This document shows positions 1 through 8,492 of a stretch of DNA of 64,000 bases, piece by piece. Every line of letters starts with the position of its first letter. The first letter of the stretch is position 1. The notes beneath the pieces were generated by a model. The model saw only the letters and a program-made list of their open reading frames with translations. It was not told where the DNA came from and ran no database searches. The translations under genes and the position numbers were made by a program. The stretch spans positions 62,001 to 126,000 of the forward strand of contig CAJYWD010000031.1 of NCBI GenBank assembly GCA_913778505.1. Reading direction: 5' to 3'. This DNA comes from an uncultured Chryseobacterium sp. Lineage in GTDB: Bacteria; Bacteroidota; Bacteroidia; Flavobacteriales; Weeksellaceae.

Positions 1-573
1 TCCGTTTTTGTAAATTGATAATTCCGCCAAATAAGTTTTATTGTCGTCATTTCTGTAAAAGAAATGAAATTTCTCGCCATTAATCCTGTTTGGAAAAAGT
101 GAATTTGGGTCGTCAAAATGATAAGGTTTTGGTGTCGGCATAAAATGTTTTGCAACATTTGCTTTACCTACCATTTTTGAATTATTGCCATTATAATTGT
201 GTAAATTTTCAAGTATCGGGTTAAGCTTCTTTACCAATGAGTAAACATAATCATATAGTGTTTCTTTGGTGTGTTGCCATTCTCCTTGCTCAATATTCCA
301 ATGTCCTAAACTAAAAATAGAAATTGCTTCTCCGTCAGGAATTGATGTAACGACCCAACCTTTATTTAACTTGTCTTTGAACATTGACAAGTCAACCATT
401 TCCCAACAGGAAATAAGTCCGTCACTATACACTTGTAAGTCAGTAAAATGATATTGCATATTATGTATAACCCCTGGAATAGAAAATCCTTCAAGAACTT
501 CTGTCCGTGTTATCGTTGTCAAATCGGCTGGTTCTGTCTTGTTAGACTTGAATATTTTGTCAAACAGTTTCAT
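1..573 (-). CDS. hypothetical protein, N-terminal part (cut by window start)
   Basis: From an ATG at 573-571 the minus strand is open for exactly 191 codons and runs off the window, so the C-terminus is not visible. The product starts MKLFDKIFKSNKTEP and is rich in aromatic and charged residues, with no signal peptide or membrane segment, so it is probably a soluble cytoplasmic protein. I do not recognise the family. A TATATTTG box reads on the minus strand at 612-619, which would give a leader of about 30 bases and supports this start. Its only neighbour, at 923-1399, is on the same strand and is separated by a repeat region, so the two are probably not one operon. Confidence 0.75.
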   Translation of the reverse strand, partial: MKLFDKIFKSNKTEPADLTTITRTEVLEGFSIPGVIHNMQYHFTDLQVYSDGLISCWEMVDLSMFKDKLNKGWVVTSIPDGEAISIFSLGHWNIEQGEWQHTKETLYDYVYSLVKKLNPILENLHNYNGNNSKMVGKANVAKHFMPTPKPYHFDDPNSLFPNRINGEKFHFFYRNDDNKTYLAELSIYKNG

Positions 574-727
574 TTGTTGCAGGGTGTCGTTTTAAAATAG
601 CACATAACACCCAAATATACGCATTGCGTTAATACAAATTATATCAAGTTGCGTTTATCCTCAAAATATAGTAAGCTAAACGCAATTACCTAAAACTTTT
701 TTCAAGTTGATCCATCCAATTAGCATC

Positions 728-916
728 AAAAACCACCCTTTTTGCCGGGGATTTGAACCTTTTAGGTTGGTAAACCACGCTGTTTGCATCATTTTCCACC
801 CTTTCTGGTTCCTTCGTGAGTCTCTTAGGCTGGATTTTCATCTTTTTTGCATGAAAAACGACCCTTTTTGGCTGGTTTTTGAGCCTAAAAGGGTCGTTTT
901 TGAAAGATGGAGCTTA
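728..916. repeat. three degenerate tandem copies of a 63-bp unit
   Basis: The hexamer CCACCC or CGACCC recurs at 733, 796 and 859, exactly 63 bases apart, inside a longer similar context. Copies one and three begin AAAAACCACCCTTTTT (728-743) and AAAAACGACCCTTTTT (854-869). On the plus strand the unit is 21 codons long and stays open, giving a repeated 21-residue pattern (xKNHPF, IIFHPF, MKNDPF). Whether it is ever translated is not shown. Confidence 0.7.
854..901 (-). terminator. 15-bp hairpin, probable terminator of the 923-1399 gene
   Basis: AAAAACGACCCTTTT (854-868) pairs perfectly with AAAAGGGTCGTTTTT (887-901) around an 18-base loop. It lies 22 bases downstream of the stop of the minus-strand gene and the arms end in T runs, as in an intrinsic terminator. 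It also forms the last copy of the 63-bp repeat. Confidence 0.6.
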
Positions 917-922
917 GACTGA

Positions 923-1399
923 TTACTCTTTTGAAGATGGTCTGTTGCCTTTTCTCGTGAATCTTTTGCTGAGGTCTTCGTAGATCGGCTTTGCCGTGGC
1001 AACGCCTTTGTCTGCCGCTTCTTTCACGGCGCCATAGTAGAGCATAGCTGCCAATAATGCTTCGTTACCCGCCAGCATAATAGTGTCACTGAGATCCGAT
1101 TCCAACTGGTTTGCCAGATTGCGAAGCGGGGAAAGACCATTGACTACTGCCACATCTTTGTGAAACTCCGGTTGATCCATATAGCCTGGTGCAAATTCAG
1201 GATTGGTTTCCGTATAATCTTCCACCTTTTGCACGGTAGCTACAGATTTGTCACCCATTTTGAAGATCGTTTCCCTTTCTTCTGATGTCAGAGCCTGCAG
1301 ATAGGGTGCCAGCAGATTGCGGGATTCTTGCAGGTTGGCTGTTACTTTTTCGATAACGGATTGAGGGATCTCGATGCTGATTTGATTTTTTGTACTCAT
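923..1399 (-). CDS. conserved hypothetical protein (158 aa)
   Basis: A complete 158-residue ORF with an ATG start at 1399. The sequence begins MSTKNQISIEIPQSVIEKV and is predicted mostly helical, with no signal peptide or membrane span. A central stretch (LSDTIMLAGNEALLAAMLYYG, residues about 103-123) is hydrophobic but carries charged residues at its start, so it looks like a buried helix. The basic tail ends FTRKGNRPSSKE. I do not recognise a named domain. Similar small helical cytoplasmic proteins of unknown function are common in Flavobacteriia, but I cannot assign one. The gene stands alone, followed by a strong hairpin and preceded by a long AT-rich leader. Confidence 0.7.
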   Translation of the reverse strand: MSTKNQISIEIPQSVIEKVTANLQESRNLLAPYLQALTSEERETIFKMGDKSVATVQKVEDYTETNPEFAPGYMDQPEFHKDVAVVNGLSPLRNLANQLESDLSDTIMLAGNEALLAAMLYYGAVKEAADKGVATAKPIYEDLSKRFTRKGNRPSSKE

Positions 1400-1902
1400 C
1401 TTTTGTGGATTTAATTTGTTAAACAGTTAAAATTAATAAACTTTAAAATACAAATGGTCTATAAATGTTGATTTTTTAAATTTTTGTACCGCTTTTTGAA
1501 ATAAATAGCTTTAAATCAAAGCTTTAAATTTCTGTAGTCGAAACCAAGTCCAGGCTGCTGGATACTTCCCAGGGCTATTTCCAAATCCTTGGCAATATCT
1601 TAATATTCTGGCCATTCCGGATATATACTCCACAAAAAAGCACAGATCACCGCCTATGCTCTTCATCACGCCATTGGGCATGGATGCTTCTGTATCAGTC
1701 TGTTTTCATCAGATTCCCGGTTCTAGTTGCCATAGGGGCGGAACCATTGGCTGTCCTTGTTTTGGTAAAGAACAAACCATCAAAATAAATAAGTCTGTCT
1801 ATTTATTTTTGAATGGACTTTGGAATGGATTTCATCGTTCTTACTGCATTCTGAAGTTTTATTGATATTTTTGACGATTGAACCAAGAAAACACATTTTC
1901 TA
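1400..1902. other. AT-rich intergenic region, no gene seen
   Basis: Upstream region of two divergent genes. I see no RNA gene or convincing ORF; a 69-codon plus-strand frame at 1656-1865 has no coding character. A short minus-strand frame (DIAKDLEIALGSIQQPGLG, about 1530-1590) looks protein-like but is flanked by stops and may be a relic. Confidence 0.5.
1866..1873 (+). promoter_or_regulatory. -7 box TATTTTTG before the first polysaccharide gene
   Basis: Matches the Bacteroidota -7 consensus TAnnTTTG and lies 29 bases before the ATG at 1903. No clear TTTG lies 19 bases upstream, so the -33 element is weak or absent. Confidence 0.45.
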
Positions 1903-3252
1903 ATGGATGGAAAATTACAATGGGCAAACCTTAAAAACTTTCCGTGGCTGATCTTTTTCACGGCCATCGTAATTTGGGTTGCAATGGCGGGTGCCAATTT
2001 TTATTACCAAAATCACGGCGGCTATACCGGAACCGGAATTCTTTTTCCCATCTCGGTAATCTATCCCAATGCATTTTTGTGGAGCGGATTTGTGTTTGCT
2101 TTTCTGTTTGTGAGTACAGGTATTTTGGCTTTCAGGTATTCTGAAAAATTGAATGTCTACCTCCTGCTGCCGGTAGTCATCATTTTAGTCGTATTGGGAA
2201 ACCTGAGTCAGGGGAATTTTGATATTGCATTTCTGGAGCCGTTCTACCTGAAAGGCCGGCAATATTATAGCGATGCGCTGAACATTACCGACGGACAAAT
2301 GTGGTTAAGAGATTTCTCTAAAAATCTGGAAAGTTTCCAGATGCACACGCGCACGCACCCGCCATTCATCACGCTGTTGCATTTTTGGATTCTGAAAATT
2401 ACCAATATTGAGACCCTGGCCATTGTCTTTTTTGCAATAGGCTGTCTGTCTTTTCCTCTGTTTTATCAGATTTTGAAATACCTTGGGTTCGAAGAGACCA
2501 GAAGAAAATGGATGCTGCTTTTATTGGCCGTGATTCCTTCCATCAATATTTACCTGCTGGTTTCTATAGATGCCCTGGTTCTTACTGCGACCTTGATTTT
2601 TCTGTCAGGATTTGCAAGAATTTTTCATTACCATAAAATCGATTCTGTTTCTTTTTTGTTAATTTCAGGAGGATTGATCTTCACAAATCTTTTGACATTC
2701 TCAGGATTGTTTCTTTTCGCATTTCTTGGCATGATCAGTTTGTATTTTTTAGTCAGAGGCCAATGGAATTTTGTATGGCTGAGTCTGATGAGCACTGTTA
2801 TTTCTGTTCTTTTTTTTCTGCTTATCTGTGGAACGACGGGTTACAATCAAATGGAGACATTCTTATTAGCGTCTCATTCGGAGAATCCTGATGGTTTCAG
2901 ACTTTTGCATCAGCCATTTGTTTACCTCATGACAAGGCTGGAGGATATTGGAGAGATATTTCTGTTTTTATCTTTCGGGTTTCTGGCAGTTTTCTTTTCT
3001 AAGAAACCGGGCACGGACGTGTTCGGAAATACCAAACTCAATATTCTTTTTTTCTCTGCCATAGCTGCCATCTCCGCCATGCTGATCACTGGCGCCTACG
3101 GGACGGGCGAGACGGCACGGGCCTGCCTTTTTCTGGTGCCGTACTTTTTGATCTTACTGAAGGACATAGGCCCGGAACAGTTCAGGATCATGTTTTACCT
3201 GTGTCTTCTTCAGACGTTTGGCATGCAGATGATCGGGAATTTTTATTGGTGA
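1903..3252 (+). CDS. polytopic membrane protein, GT-C (GT39-like) glycosyltransferase candidate
   Basis: A 449-residue protein with about ten hydrophobic segments. After the second to third segment it carries a periplasmic-loop sequence HTRTHPPFITLLHFW (about residues 147-161). The R-x-H-P-P pattern is typical of GT-C fold glycosyltransferases that use polyprenyl-phosphate sugars. A further conserved-looking loop near the C-terminus reads TGAYGTGETARACLF. The likely role is transfer of a lipid-linked sugar onto a surface glycan on the periplasmic side of the inner membrane. The start at 1903 is supported by a -7 box 29 bases upstream. It is the first gene of the plus-strand polysaccharide locus. 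Donor and acceptor are unknown, and the family call rests on topology and one motif. Confidence 0.6.
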   Translation: MDGKLQWANLKNFPWLIFFTAIVIWVAMAGANFYYQNHGGYTGTGILFPISVIYPNAFLWSGFVFAFLFVSTGILAFRYSEKLNVYLLLPVVIILVVLGNLSQGNFDIAFLEPFYLKGRQYYSDALNITDGQMWLRDFSKNLESFQMHTRTHPPFITLLHFWILKITNIETLAIVFFAIGCLSFPLFYQILKYLGFEETRRKWMLLLLAVIPSINIYLLVSIDALVLTATLIFLSGFARIFHYHKIDSVSFLLISGGLIFTNLLTFSGLFLFAFLGMISLYFLVRGQWNFVWLSLMSTVISVLFFLLICGTTGYNQMETFLLASHSENPDGFRLLHQPFVYLMTRLEDIGEIFLFLSFGFLAVFFSKKPGTDVFGNTKLNILFFSAIAAISAMLITGAYGTGETARACLFLVPYFLILLKDIGPEQFRIMFYLCLLQTFGMQMIGNFYW

Positions 3253-3561
3253 TTTTTATTCGCTAAAATTTCCGTACGGAATTCGTTAAAATGCCGATTG
3301 TTTTTTATATTTGTCGTCTACTCAAACAAGTAATGATGAAACAATATTTCCTTTTTAAGTCGGATATTTACTTAGATTTTCACAAAAATATACCAATTTA
3401 TAATCCTTACCAGCAATTTGCGCTAAAGATAGCGGTGTTTTCGAAAAGGATTTGCTGTTTCTTGCGATTTTTTACTCGTTTAACAGATTTCAAGAGAAGT
3501 TCGGGAGTTTCATCATCTGTAACTTTTCTTAATTCTTCGTTTACTAATTGATTTTACTGAG
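3253..3561. other. AT-rich intergenic region with promoter-like elements
   Basis: Holds a 12-bp perfect palindrome TTCCGTACGGAA (3270-3281) followed by a -7-like TATATTTG (3306-3313). The 86-codon ORF at 3291-3551 has poor coding character and covers this box, so I treat the stretch as the long leader of the acyltransferase gene. Confidence 0.45.
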
Positions 3562-4614
3562 ATGCTAAATAATCTTACTGGATTGCGGTTCTATGCTGCT
3601 TTCTGGGTGTTTTTGTATCATTTTTTTCCCGTTTATACAGAATTGCGTAAGATAAAGATGATTGAAATTGGATACTTAGGAGTTGATGTTTTCTTCATTC
3701 TAAGTGGTTTCATCCTTACCTATGTATATTATTACAAGTTATTCGTAAGAAATTTTGGGCAAAGAGATTATTACAATTTTATTGTTAAGCGATTTGCGAA
3801 AATCTATCCTTTACATTTTGTAATAACATTGCTTTTCATTCCTCTACTATTCGTTGGTAAATATGTCTTTCATCAAGATTCCCTGAAGGTATATCCAGAT
3901 ACATTGATCAATAATTTTTTACTAGTACACGCCTGGAACACCACGAGCCATATTTCTTGGAATTTCCCCTCCTGGAGTATCTCTGCGGAATGGTTTGCAT
4001 ACCTGTTTTTATTTTTTCCGGCAGCTTATGTTTATAAAAAATCGAGTTTACTATTTTATTTTCTCTCTTGCTCTGTGATTGTCTTTTTTATTTTTAGCTG
4101 GTTTCAGATTCCAAAATTTATAATGGATAAATACACTACAAATGGATTACCACGTATTATTCCGGAATTTCTTTTAGGAATGTTAATTGGGATTGTAAGG
4201 GTTAAAGTAACCATGACCAAGGTGTGGACTTCTTTATTGTTTCTATCTGGCATCTTAACTTCAGTTATTCTTTTTTCGTTTGAATTTTATGCAGAGCAAT
4301 TGTGTATTCTTGCTTTTGCAGCAGTTATTTTATCACTTTCATATAAGAATTTTTTTGATTTTCTTTTTAGTACAAAGCGTATGATCTACTTTGGCAATAT
4401 ATCGTATGCTTTCTATATGACGCAATTTCTAAGTTTGATTGTATCAGAACAAATCTTTAAGCGGATGTTTTCCGCCGACTCGGGAGAGCTATCTGTTATA
4501 GGCCTAAAATTTTTAGCAGCCTTTTTCCTCAACTTTATTTTAGCAATCTTGGCTTATCATTACATAGAGGAACCTCTAAGAAAGAAAATTGTGAATAATA
4601 ATGGAAAAAAATAA
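3562..4614 (+). CDS. acyltransferase 3 family membrane protein
   Basis: A 350-residue multi-pass membrane protein of the acyltransferase 3 family (OafA/YrhL type), which acetylates or acylates surface polysaccharides. The N-terminus has the family hallmark LTGLRFYAAFWVFLYHFFPV, with the catalytic-type His in the first membrane segment, followed by GYLGVDVFFILSGFILTY (about residues 38-55). The C-terminal HYIEEPLRKK (about 335-344) is also typical of the family. Full length. It is strikingly AT-rich: hand counts give 22% GC in 3721-3780 and 27% in 4081-4140, against 50% in 4801-4860 of the next gene. It may therefore have been acquired separately. The acceptor sugar is unknown. Confidence 0.88.
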   Translation: MLNNLTGLRFYAAFWVFLYHFFPVYTELRKIKMIEIGYLGVDVFFILSGFILTYVYYYKLFVRNFGQRDYYNFIVKRFAKIYPLHFVITLLFIPLLFVGKYVFHQDSLKVYPDTLINNFLLVHAWNTTSHISWNFPSWSISAEWFAYLFLFFPAAYVYKKSSLLFYFLSCSVIVFFIFSWFQIPKFIMDKYTTNGLPRIIPEFLLGMLIGIVRVKVTMTKVWTSLLFLSGILTSVILFSFEFYAEQLCILAFAAVILSLSYKNFFDFLFSTKRMIYFGNISYAFYMTQFLSLIVSEQIFKRMFSADSGELSVIGLKFLAAFFLNFILAILAYHYIEEPLRKKIVNNNGKK

Positions 4615-4656
4615 AAACAATTTTAAATTAGAATTATTGAGGTTTTAAAATATGTA

Positions 4657-4664
4657 TATCTTTG
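4657..4664 (+). promoter_or_regulatory. -7 box TATCTTTG before the EpsG-like gene
   Basis: Matches TAnnTTTG and lies 26 bases upstream of the ATG at 4691. An ATTG (4636-4639) 17 bases further upstream could serve as a weak -33 element. This suggests a new transcription unit begins after the acyltransferase. Confidence 0.5.
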
Positions 4665-4690
4665 TAACTGCTGTAATTTAAAGACTATTC

Positions 4691-5815
4691 ATGACGGTAC
4701 TGCATCCTGTTTTCACAATTTTATTTGTCATAATAATTCTGGTCAGTTTTCAGGAAGTTTACGCAGTTGATGGTAAAAAAAAACATTTTGTCTTTTTGCT
4801 CATTGCAATCGGTCTGATTCTACTGGCTGGTATGCGAGGTAATGTGGGTGCCGATTATCCCATCTACCGGAGTTTTTATCTGATTTATTTTCCCACACTT
4901 GATTTCTCAGATGTATTTGACAAGATGCTTCTAAGGCATTCCGATCTGGACATCGAATGGATGTATGTATTGCTTAACAAAGTCGTATTCCTTTTTGGCG
5001 GACCATTTCAGACTTTTACATTGGTTAGTGCCATCATTACTTTGGGCATCAAGATGAGGGTGTATTTCAAAAATTCTGCTTACCCAGTTTTTACGGTTTT
5101 GTTATTTCTGATTCCTGGCTATTTCATTGCGGATAGTGGTCACATGCGTCAAGCGTTGGGGATGACTATGTGCATGCTGTCTTATCAGTTCATCAAGTCC
5201 CGTAAGCTTTTGTGGTTTTTGCTTTGTCTTTATATTGCGTATGGTTTTCACAAGTCTGCTATCATCTTCCTGCCCGCATACTGGCTGGTTCTGATACCTA
5301 TGAATAGCATCAGGATTTTCTATGCAATTATCACCTGTGTAATCCTGTCTCCCTTTCACGTGTATGATTTGTTTTCCGGTTTCCTGGGTAGTCTGAATCT
5401 TCAGGATGTATCCAATGGCTACAATGGTTACATCGGTTATGAGGATAAGGCTTCCAGTTTTATGGATGGTACAATGGTTCTGAATGCTATACTGTTGGTG
5501 GCCTATGACAGGGTTGCGAGCGAAAAAGTGTGGTATTACGAATATATGCGCAACATTATGGTTCTGGGAGTTTGCCTTTATTTTATCTTTCGGGATAATC
5601 CGGTGTTTTCTACCAGATTGGTAGGCGTATACATCGGCTTTGTCTGCATCGTGATCCCCAATATTATTTCCTCTCTTAACTGGAATCTGAAGCGGGCGTG
5701 GCACCTGTTCTTCGTTGCTTTCACGATTTTTTACTATTTTGTTTTTGCGCAGTACCAAGGTAAAGCAGGAAGATTTACGCCGGACACCTACACCAATTTT
5801 CTGTGGAATAATTAA
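4691..5815 (+). CDS. EpsG family polysaccharide polymerase candidate (Wzy-like)
   Basis: A 374-residue membrane protein with about ten membrane segments. It shows the EpsG family signatures: GMRGNVGADYPIYRSF after the second segment (residues about 48-63), HMRQALGMTMCMLSYQFI in the middle (about 151-168) and YGFHKSAIIFLPAYW soon after. EpsG proteins are thought to act as the Wzy-type polymerase that joins lipid-linked repeat units in exopolysaccharide synthesis at the outer face of the inner membrane. The neighbours fit a Wzy-dependent pathway: GT-C proteins, a WecA-like initiating enzyme, and Wza and Wzc homologues. No flippase (Wzx) is seen in the window. Spacing to the next gene is 9 bases, so the two are probably co-transcribed. 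Confidence 0.75.
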   Translation: MTVLHPVFTILFVIIILVSFQEVYAVDGKKKHFVFLLIAIGLILLAGMRGNVGADYPIYRSFYLIYFPTLDFSDVFDKMLLRHSDLDIEWMYVLLNKVVFLFGGPFQTFTLVSAIITLGIKMRVYFKNSAYPVFTVLLFLIPGYFIADSGHMRQALGMTMCMLSYQFIKSRKLLWFLLCLYIAYGFHKSAIIFLPAYWLVLIPMNSIRIFYAIITCVILSPFHVYDLFSGFLGSLNLQDVSNGYNGYIGYEDKASSFMDGTMVLNAILLVAYDRVASEKVWYYEYMRNIMVLGVCLYFIFRDNPVFSTRLVGVYIGFVCIVIPNIISSLNWNLKRAWHLFFVAFTIFYYFVFAQYQGKAGRFTPDTYTNFLWNN

Positions 5816-5824
5816 CACTAGACT

Positions 5825-7378
5825 ATGAAAAAAAATTTAATACTAGCCACCATTTTAATCATCCTCTCGCTTCTGATTTATGCAAATATTCAGCTGGTTT
5901 CCAATTTTGCAGGACGGTTTATCTATCCTCTGGATGATGCTTACATCCATCTTTCCATGGCAAAGAATTTTGCCGAGTTTGGAACATGGGGCATTACACG
6001 GTATGAATTTTCATCAACAACTTCCTCTCCGCTTTATACCTTTTTGCTGGCAGTATTGATTAAGATCTTTGGAAATTGGGAATATATACCTTTAGTTATT
6101 AATGGATTAGCTGCGCTGGCATTGATTTTTGTTTTCCACCGATACCTCAAATCCTTTTCGTGGATGACGTATGCTATCACACTTGGCGCTATTCTTTTTC
6201 TGATGCCATTGCAACTGATGATCATGATTGGGATGGAGCACGTCTTTCATGCTTTGGCTATGGTGCTGACCCTGCTGGCATTCAGCCGCTATCTGTCCGA
6301 TAAAGCACCGCGTCATTTTTCGAATCTGGCATTGATCTCCATTATTGCAGTGGGATTCCGTTATGAGAGTCTTTTTATCATTTTATTCATCTGTATCTAT
6401 CTTTTTTTCATCAGGAAAGATTATGTCATCAGCATTGCATTAGGAATTTTGGCATTGCTTCCCGTGTTGGTTTATGGTTATATATCCATGGATAACGGCT
6501 CTTTCTTTCTTCCCAATTCATTGATTCTGAAAGGTAATACTTCCGAAGGACTCACAGGATTCATTGAAAGGGTGGCCGGTAATTTATTCCGTGCCCTGTC
6601 TGTCCTGTTTTTATTTTCGATTCTGATATTTCATTTCTTTTTCGGGTCCAAGTCCGAGAAAAGTTTTCGGTCAAAAATCGGTGCTAATCCCATCGCATTT
6701 GTAGTTATAGGCGGCTTTGCAGGACATTTGCTATTTGCCAATTTTGGCTGGCTGATCCGCTACGAAGCCTATCTGGTAGTGGTGATGATCTTCGCAATTA
6801 TCCCATTGGTGGAACAGCTGGTCAGCAGGAAGATCAACTCTCCTTTGCTGAGATACACTTTCGTTCTGCTGGTGTTTTGTACTTTTATGCTCAGGTTTGT
6901 AATGCACATCCGCAAGCAGCCGCTAGCGTCTAAAAATATTTTTGACCAGCAAATTCAGATGGCTGATTTTCTCAAAAAAAATTATAATGATTCCTGGGTT
7001 ATTGCGAATGATATCGGCGCAATCACTTATTTCACAGATATTCACTTGTTTGATACCTACGGACTGGGTACCGCCGAAGTGGCGAAATTGCGCAAGGATG
7101 ACCACGGCAGTTTTGGCATCAATCAAAAACTCACCGACTATATTCAAAAGACGACTGCTGATTATGACATTGCTGTGGTGTATGACAGTTGGGTGAAGCT
7201 CCCTGATGGCCTCAGTAAAGCAGGTTCCTGGACTATCAAAGATAATTTTATCTGTGGAAGCCCCACAGTTTCTTTTTACAGCATCAAAAAAGAAAATCTA
7301 TCCGAACTGGAAAACAATCTGACGGATTTCCGGAAAGAGATGCCCAAGGATATCACTATCAAAATCAATAAACCATAG
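5825..7378 (+). CDS. GT-C type membrane glycosyltransferase candidate
   Basis: A 517-residue protein with an N-terminal membrane anchor and about ten membrane segments. The first periplasmic loop has YPLDDAYIHLSMAKNFAEFG followed by SSTTSSPLYTFLL (residues about 38-75). This is a pattern of GT39/PMT-like GT-C enzymes, in which the acidic DD pair sits where the catalytic aspartate is found. The soluble C-terminal part contains ANDIGAITYFTDIHLFDTYG, also seen in bacterial members. It probably adds a polyprenyl-phosphate-linked sugar to a surface glycan or glycolipid. It follows the EpsG-like gene by 9 bases and is followed within 4 bases by the arginase-fold gene, so the three look like one operon. 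Donor and acceptor are not deducible. Confidence 0.65.
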   Translation: MKKNLILATILIILSLLIYANIQLVSNFAGRFIYPLDDAYIHLSMAKNFAEFGTWGITRYEFSSTTSSPLYTFLLAVLIKIFGNWEYIPLVINGLAALALIFVFHRYLKSFSWMTYAITLGAILFLMPLQLMIMIGMEHVFHALAMVLTLLAFSRYLSDKAPRHFSNLALISIIAVGFRYESLFIILFICIYLFFIRKDYVISIALGILALLPVLVYGYISMDNGSFFLPNSLILKGNTSEGLTGFIERVAGNLFRALSVLFLFSILIFHFFFGSKSEKSFRSKIGANPIAFVVIGGFAGHLLFANFGWLIRYEAYLVVVMIFAIIPLVEQLVSRKINSPLLRYTFVLLVFCTFMLRFVMHIRKQPLASKNIFDQQIQMADFLKKNYNDSWVIANDIGAITYFTDIHLFDTYGLGTAEVAKLRKDDHGSFGINQKLTDYIQKTTADYDIAVVYDSWVKLPDGLSKAGSWTIKDNFICGSPTVSFYSIKKENLSELENNLTDFRKEMPKDITIKINKP

Positions 7379-7382
7379 ATTG

Positions 7383-8453
7383 ATGAACTTCGAAGACTTT
7401 ATCATAGCACCAAGGCCATTCCGGACGGAGAACTGGCAGATCGGAAACAGAATCACGAATGACATCAAGGAAAGCAGCATTGTACTGCTCTTTGTCTCGG
7501 ATTATCGAGGGGCAAATGGCGATGCCGAAAGTCAGGACTTCACGGGAATCCGCAGGGAGTTTTACAAATTGTCCCAGCTGGATTTTGACATTCCGATCAT
7601 CGATCTGGGCGATCTGGTTTCCGGCAAAACGCCGCAGGATTCGCACTACATCCTGCAGGAAGTGCTGTCTGCATGCCATCAGAAAGGTGCTATACCTGTG
7701 ATCATTGGTGGTAGTAATGACCTTGCGTTTTCGCTTTTCTCCGCGCTCAACCTTCATCAGGACAACATCAATTATACACAGATCAGCAACGTGGTCTCGC
7801 TTAAGCAAGGCGATGAGATCCATGAGTCTAACTTCCTGAGTAAAATTCTGGGTGCGAAGAATTTTTCCATCAAAAATTACCATCATCTCGGATATCAGAA
7901 GCATCTGAACGAGATGGATTCCGTTAAGCTTATCAAAGAGGTTCAGTTTGATATCATCCGGCTGGCAGAAATGATGAACGCCACAGAAAAAACAGAACCC
8001 TATTTCCGGAAGGCGGATTTGGTAACCGTGAACTGCGATGCGGTGGAGACTTTTGCCGACGCTTTCTCCATGAATCCACAAGTTAATGGCCTGAATAAAA
8101 GAGAAATATGCGCGTACATGAAAGAAATCGGACTGAGCGAAAGACTGAAGTCTGTAGGGATTTTTAATTACAATATCTATTCGGATTCTCAGCTCAATCA
8201 CCAGCTTCTGGCTCAGATGATCTGGTATCTGGTGGAAGGTATCAACATCCAGCGTTCGCATCCGAAGGAGAAGTCTTACGAAACTTTTTACGTGCTGATT
8301 AATGATGAGCAGTACGCCTTCAGAAGGGAAGTGTTCAGCAATCTTTGGTATTTTGGCGATGATGAAGATACCAATAATTGCATTCCCTGCTCACGGTCGG
8401 ATTTTGATGAGGCCAAGAAGGGTTTTCTGAGCCCGCGTTTTACCAGGAAATAA
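7383..8453 (+). CDS. arginase/formimidoylglutamase-fold protein, probably inactive
   Basis: A 356-residue protein that aligns by eye with the ureohydrolase (arginase, agmatinase, formiminoglutamase) family over its length, but the metal-binding motifs are broken. The usual GGD/EH reads GGSND (in VIIGGSNDLAFS). The usual DxHxD region reads VVSLKQGDEIHES. The SxDxDxxxxxDAPG motif reads TVNCDAVETFADAFS, so most manganese ligands are gone. It is therefore likely a pseudoenzyme or a binding protein. I chose the ATG at 7383; a TTG one codon earlier also exists. It is tightly coupled to the upstream GT-C gene (4-base gap), which places it in the polysaccharide operon. A REP-like array follows. Confidence 0.75.
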   Translation: MNFEDFIIAPRPFRTENWQIGNRITNDIKESSIVLLFVSDYRGANGDAESQDFTGIRREFYKLSQLDFDIPIIDLGDLVSGKTPQDSHYILQEVLSACHQKGAIPVIIGGSNDLAFSLFSALNLHQDNINYTQISNVVSLKQGDEIHESNFLSKILGAKNFSIKNYHHLGYQKHLNEMDSVKLIKEVQFDIIRLAEMMNATEKTEPYFRKADLVTVNCDAVETFADAFSMNPQVNGLNKREICAYMKEIGLSERLKSVGIFNYNIYSDSQLNHQLLAQMIWYLVEGINIQRSHPKEKSYETFYVLINDEQYAFRREVFSNLWYFGDDEDTNNCIPCSRSDFDEAKKGFLSPRFTRK

Positions 8454-8492
8454 CAACATTGTTAATGACTGAATCAGTTTCGTGCTGCAGAG

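Larger units (their letters stand above)
574..922. other. intergenic region with promoter box and 63-bp repeats
   Basis: No convincing gene. The left part holds the minus-strand TATATTTG box (612-619) and a 9-bp inverted repeat, TTGCGTTTA at 649-657 and TAAACGCAA at 677-685. The right part is the three-copy 63-bp repeat and the hairpin listed separately. Confidence 0.6.

Noticed and set aside
707-922. 71-codon plus-strand ORF
   Set aside because: It consists of the 63-bp tandem repeat and a hairpin; the composition (many Phe, Arg, Trp) is not protein-like, and no promoter or neighbour supports it. Kept as a repeat.
3291-3551. 86-codon ORF before the acyltransferase
   Set aside because: Covers a promoter-like box, has poor composition, and lies in an AT-rich leader.
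5102-5818. 238-codon minus-strand ORF
   Set aside because: Shadow of the EpsG-like gene; it lacks hydrophobic or domain features, while the plus strand has clear family motifs.
7365-8261. 298-codon minus-strand ORF
   Set aside because: Antisense to the arginase-fold gene, which has recognisable family segments.
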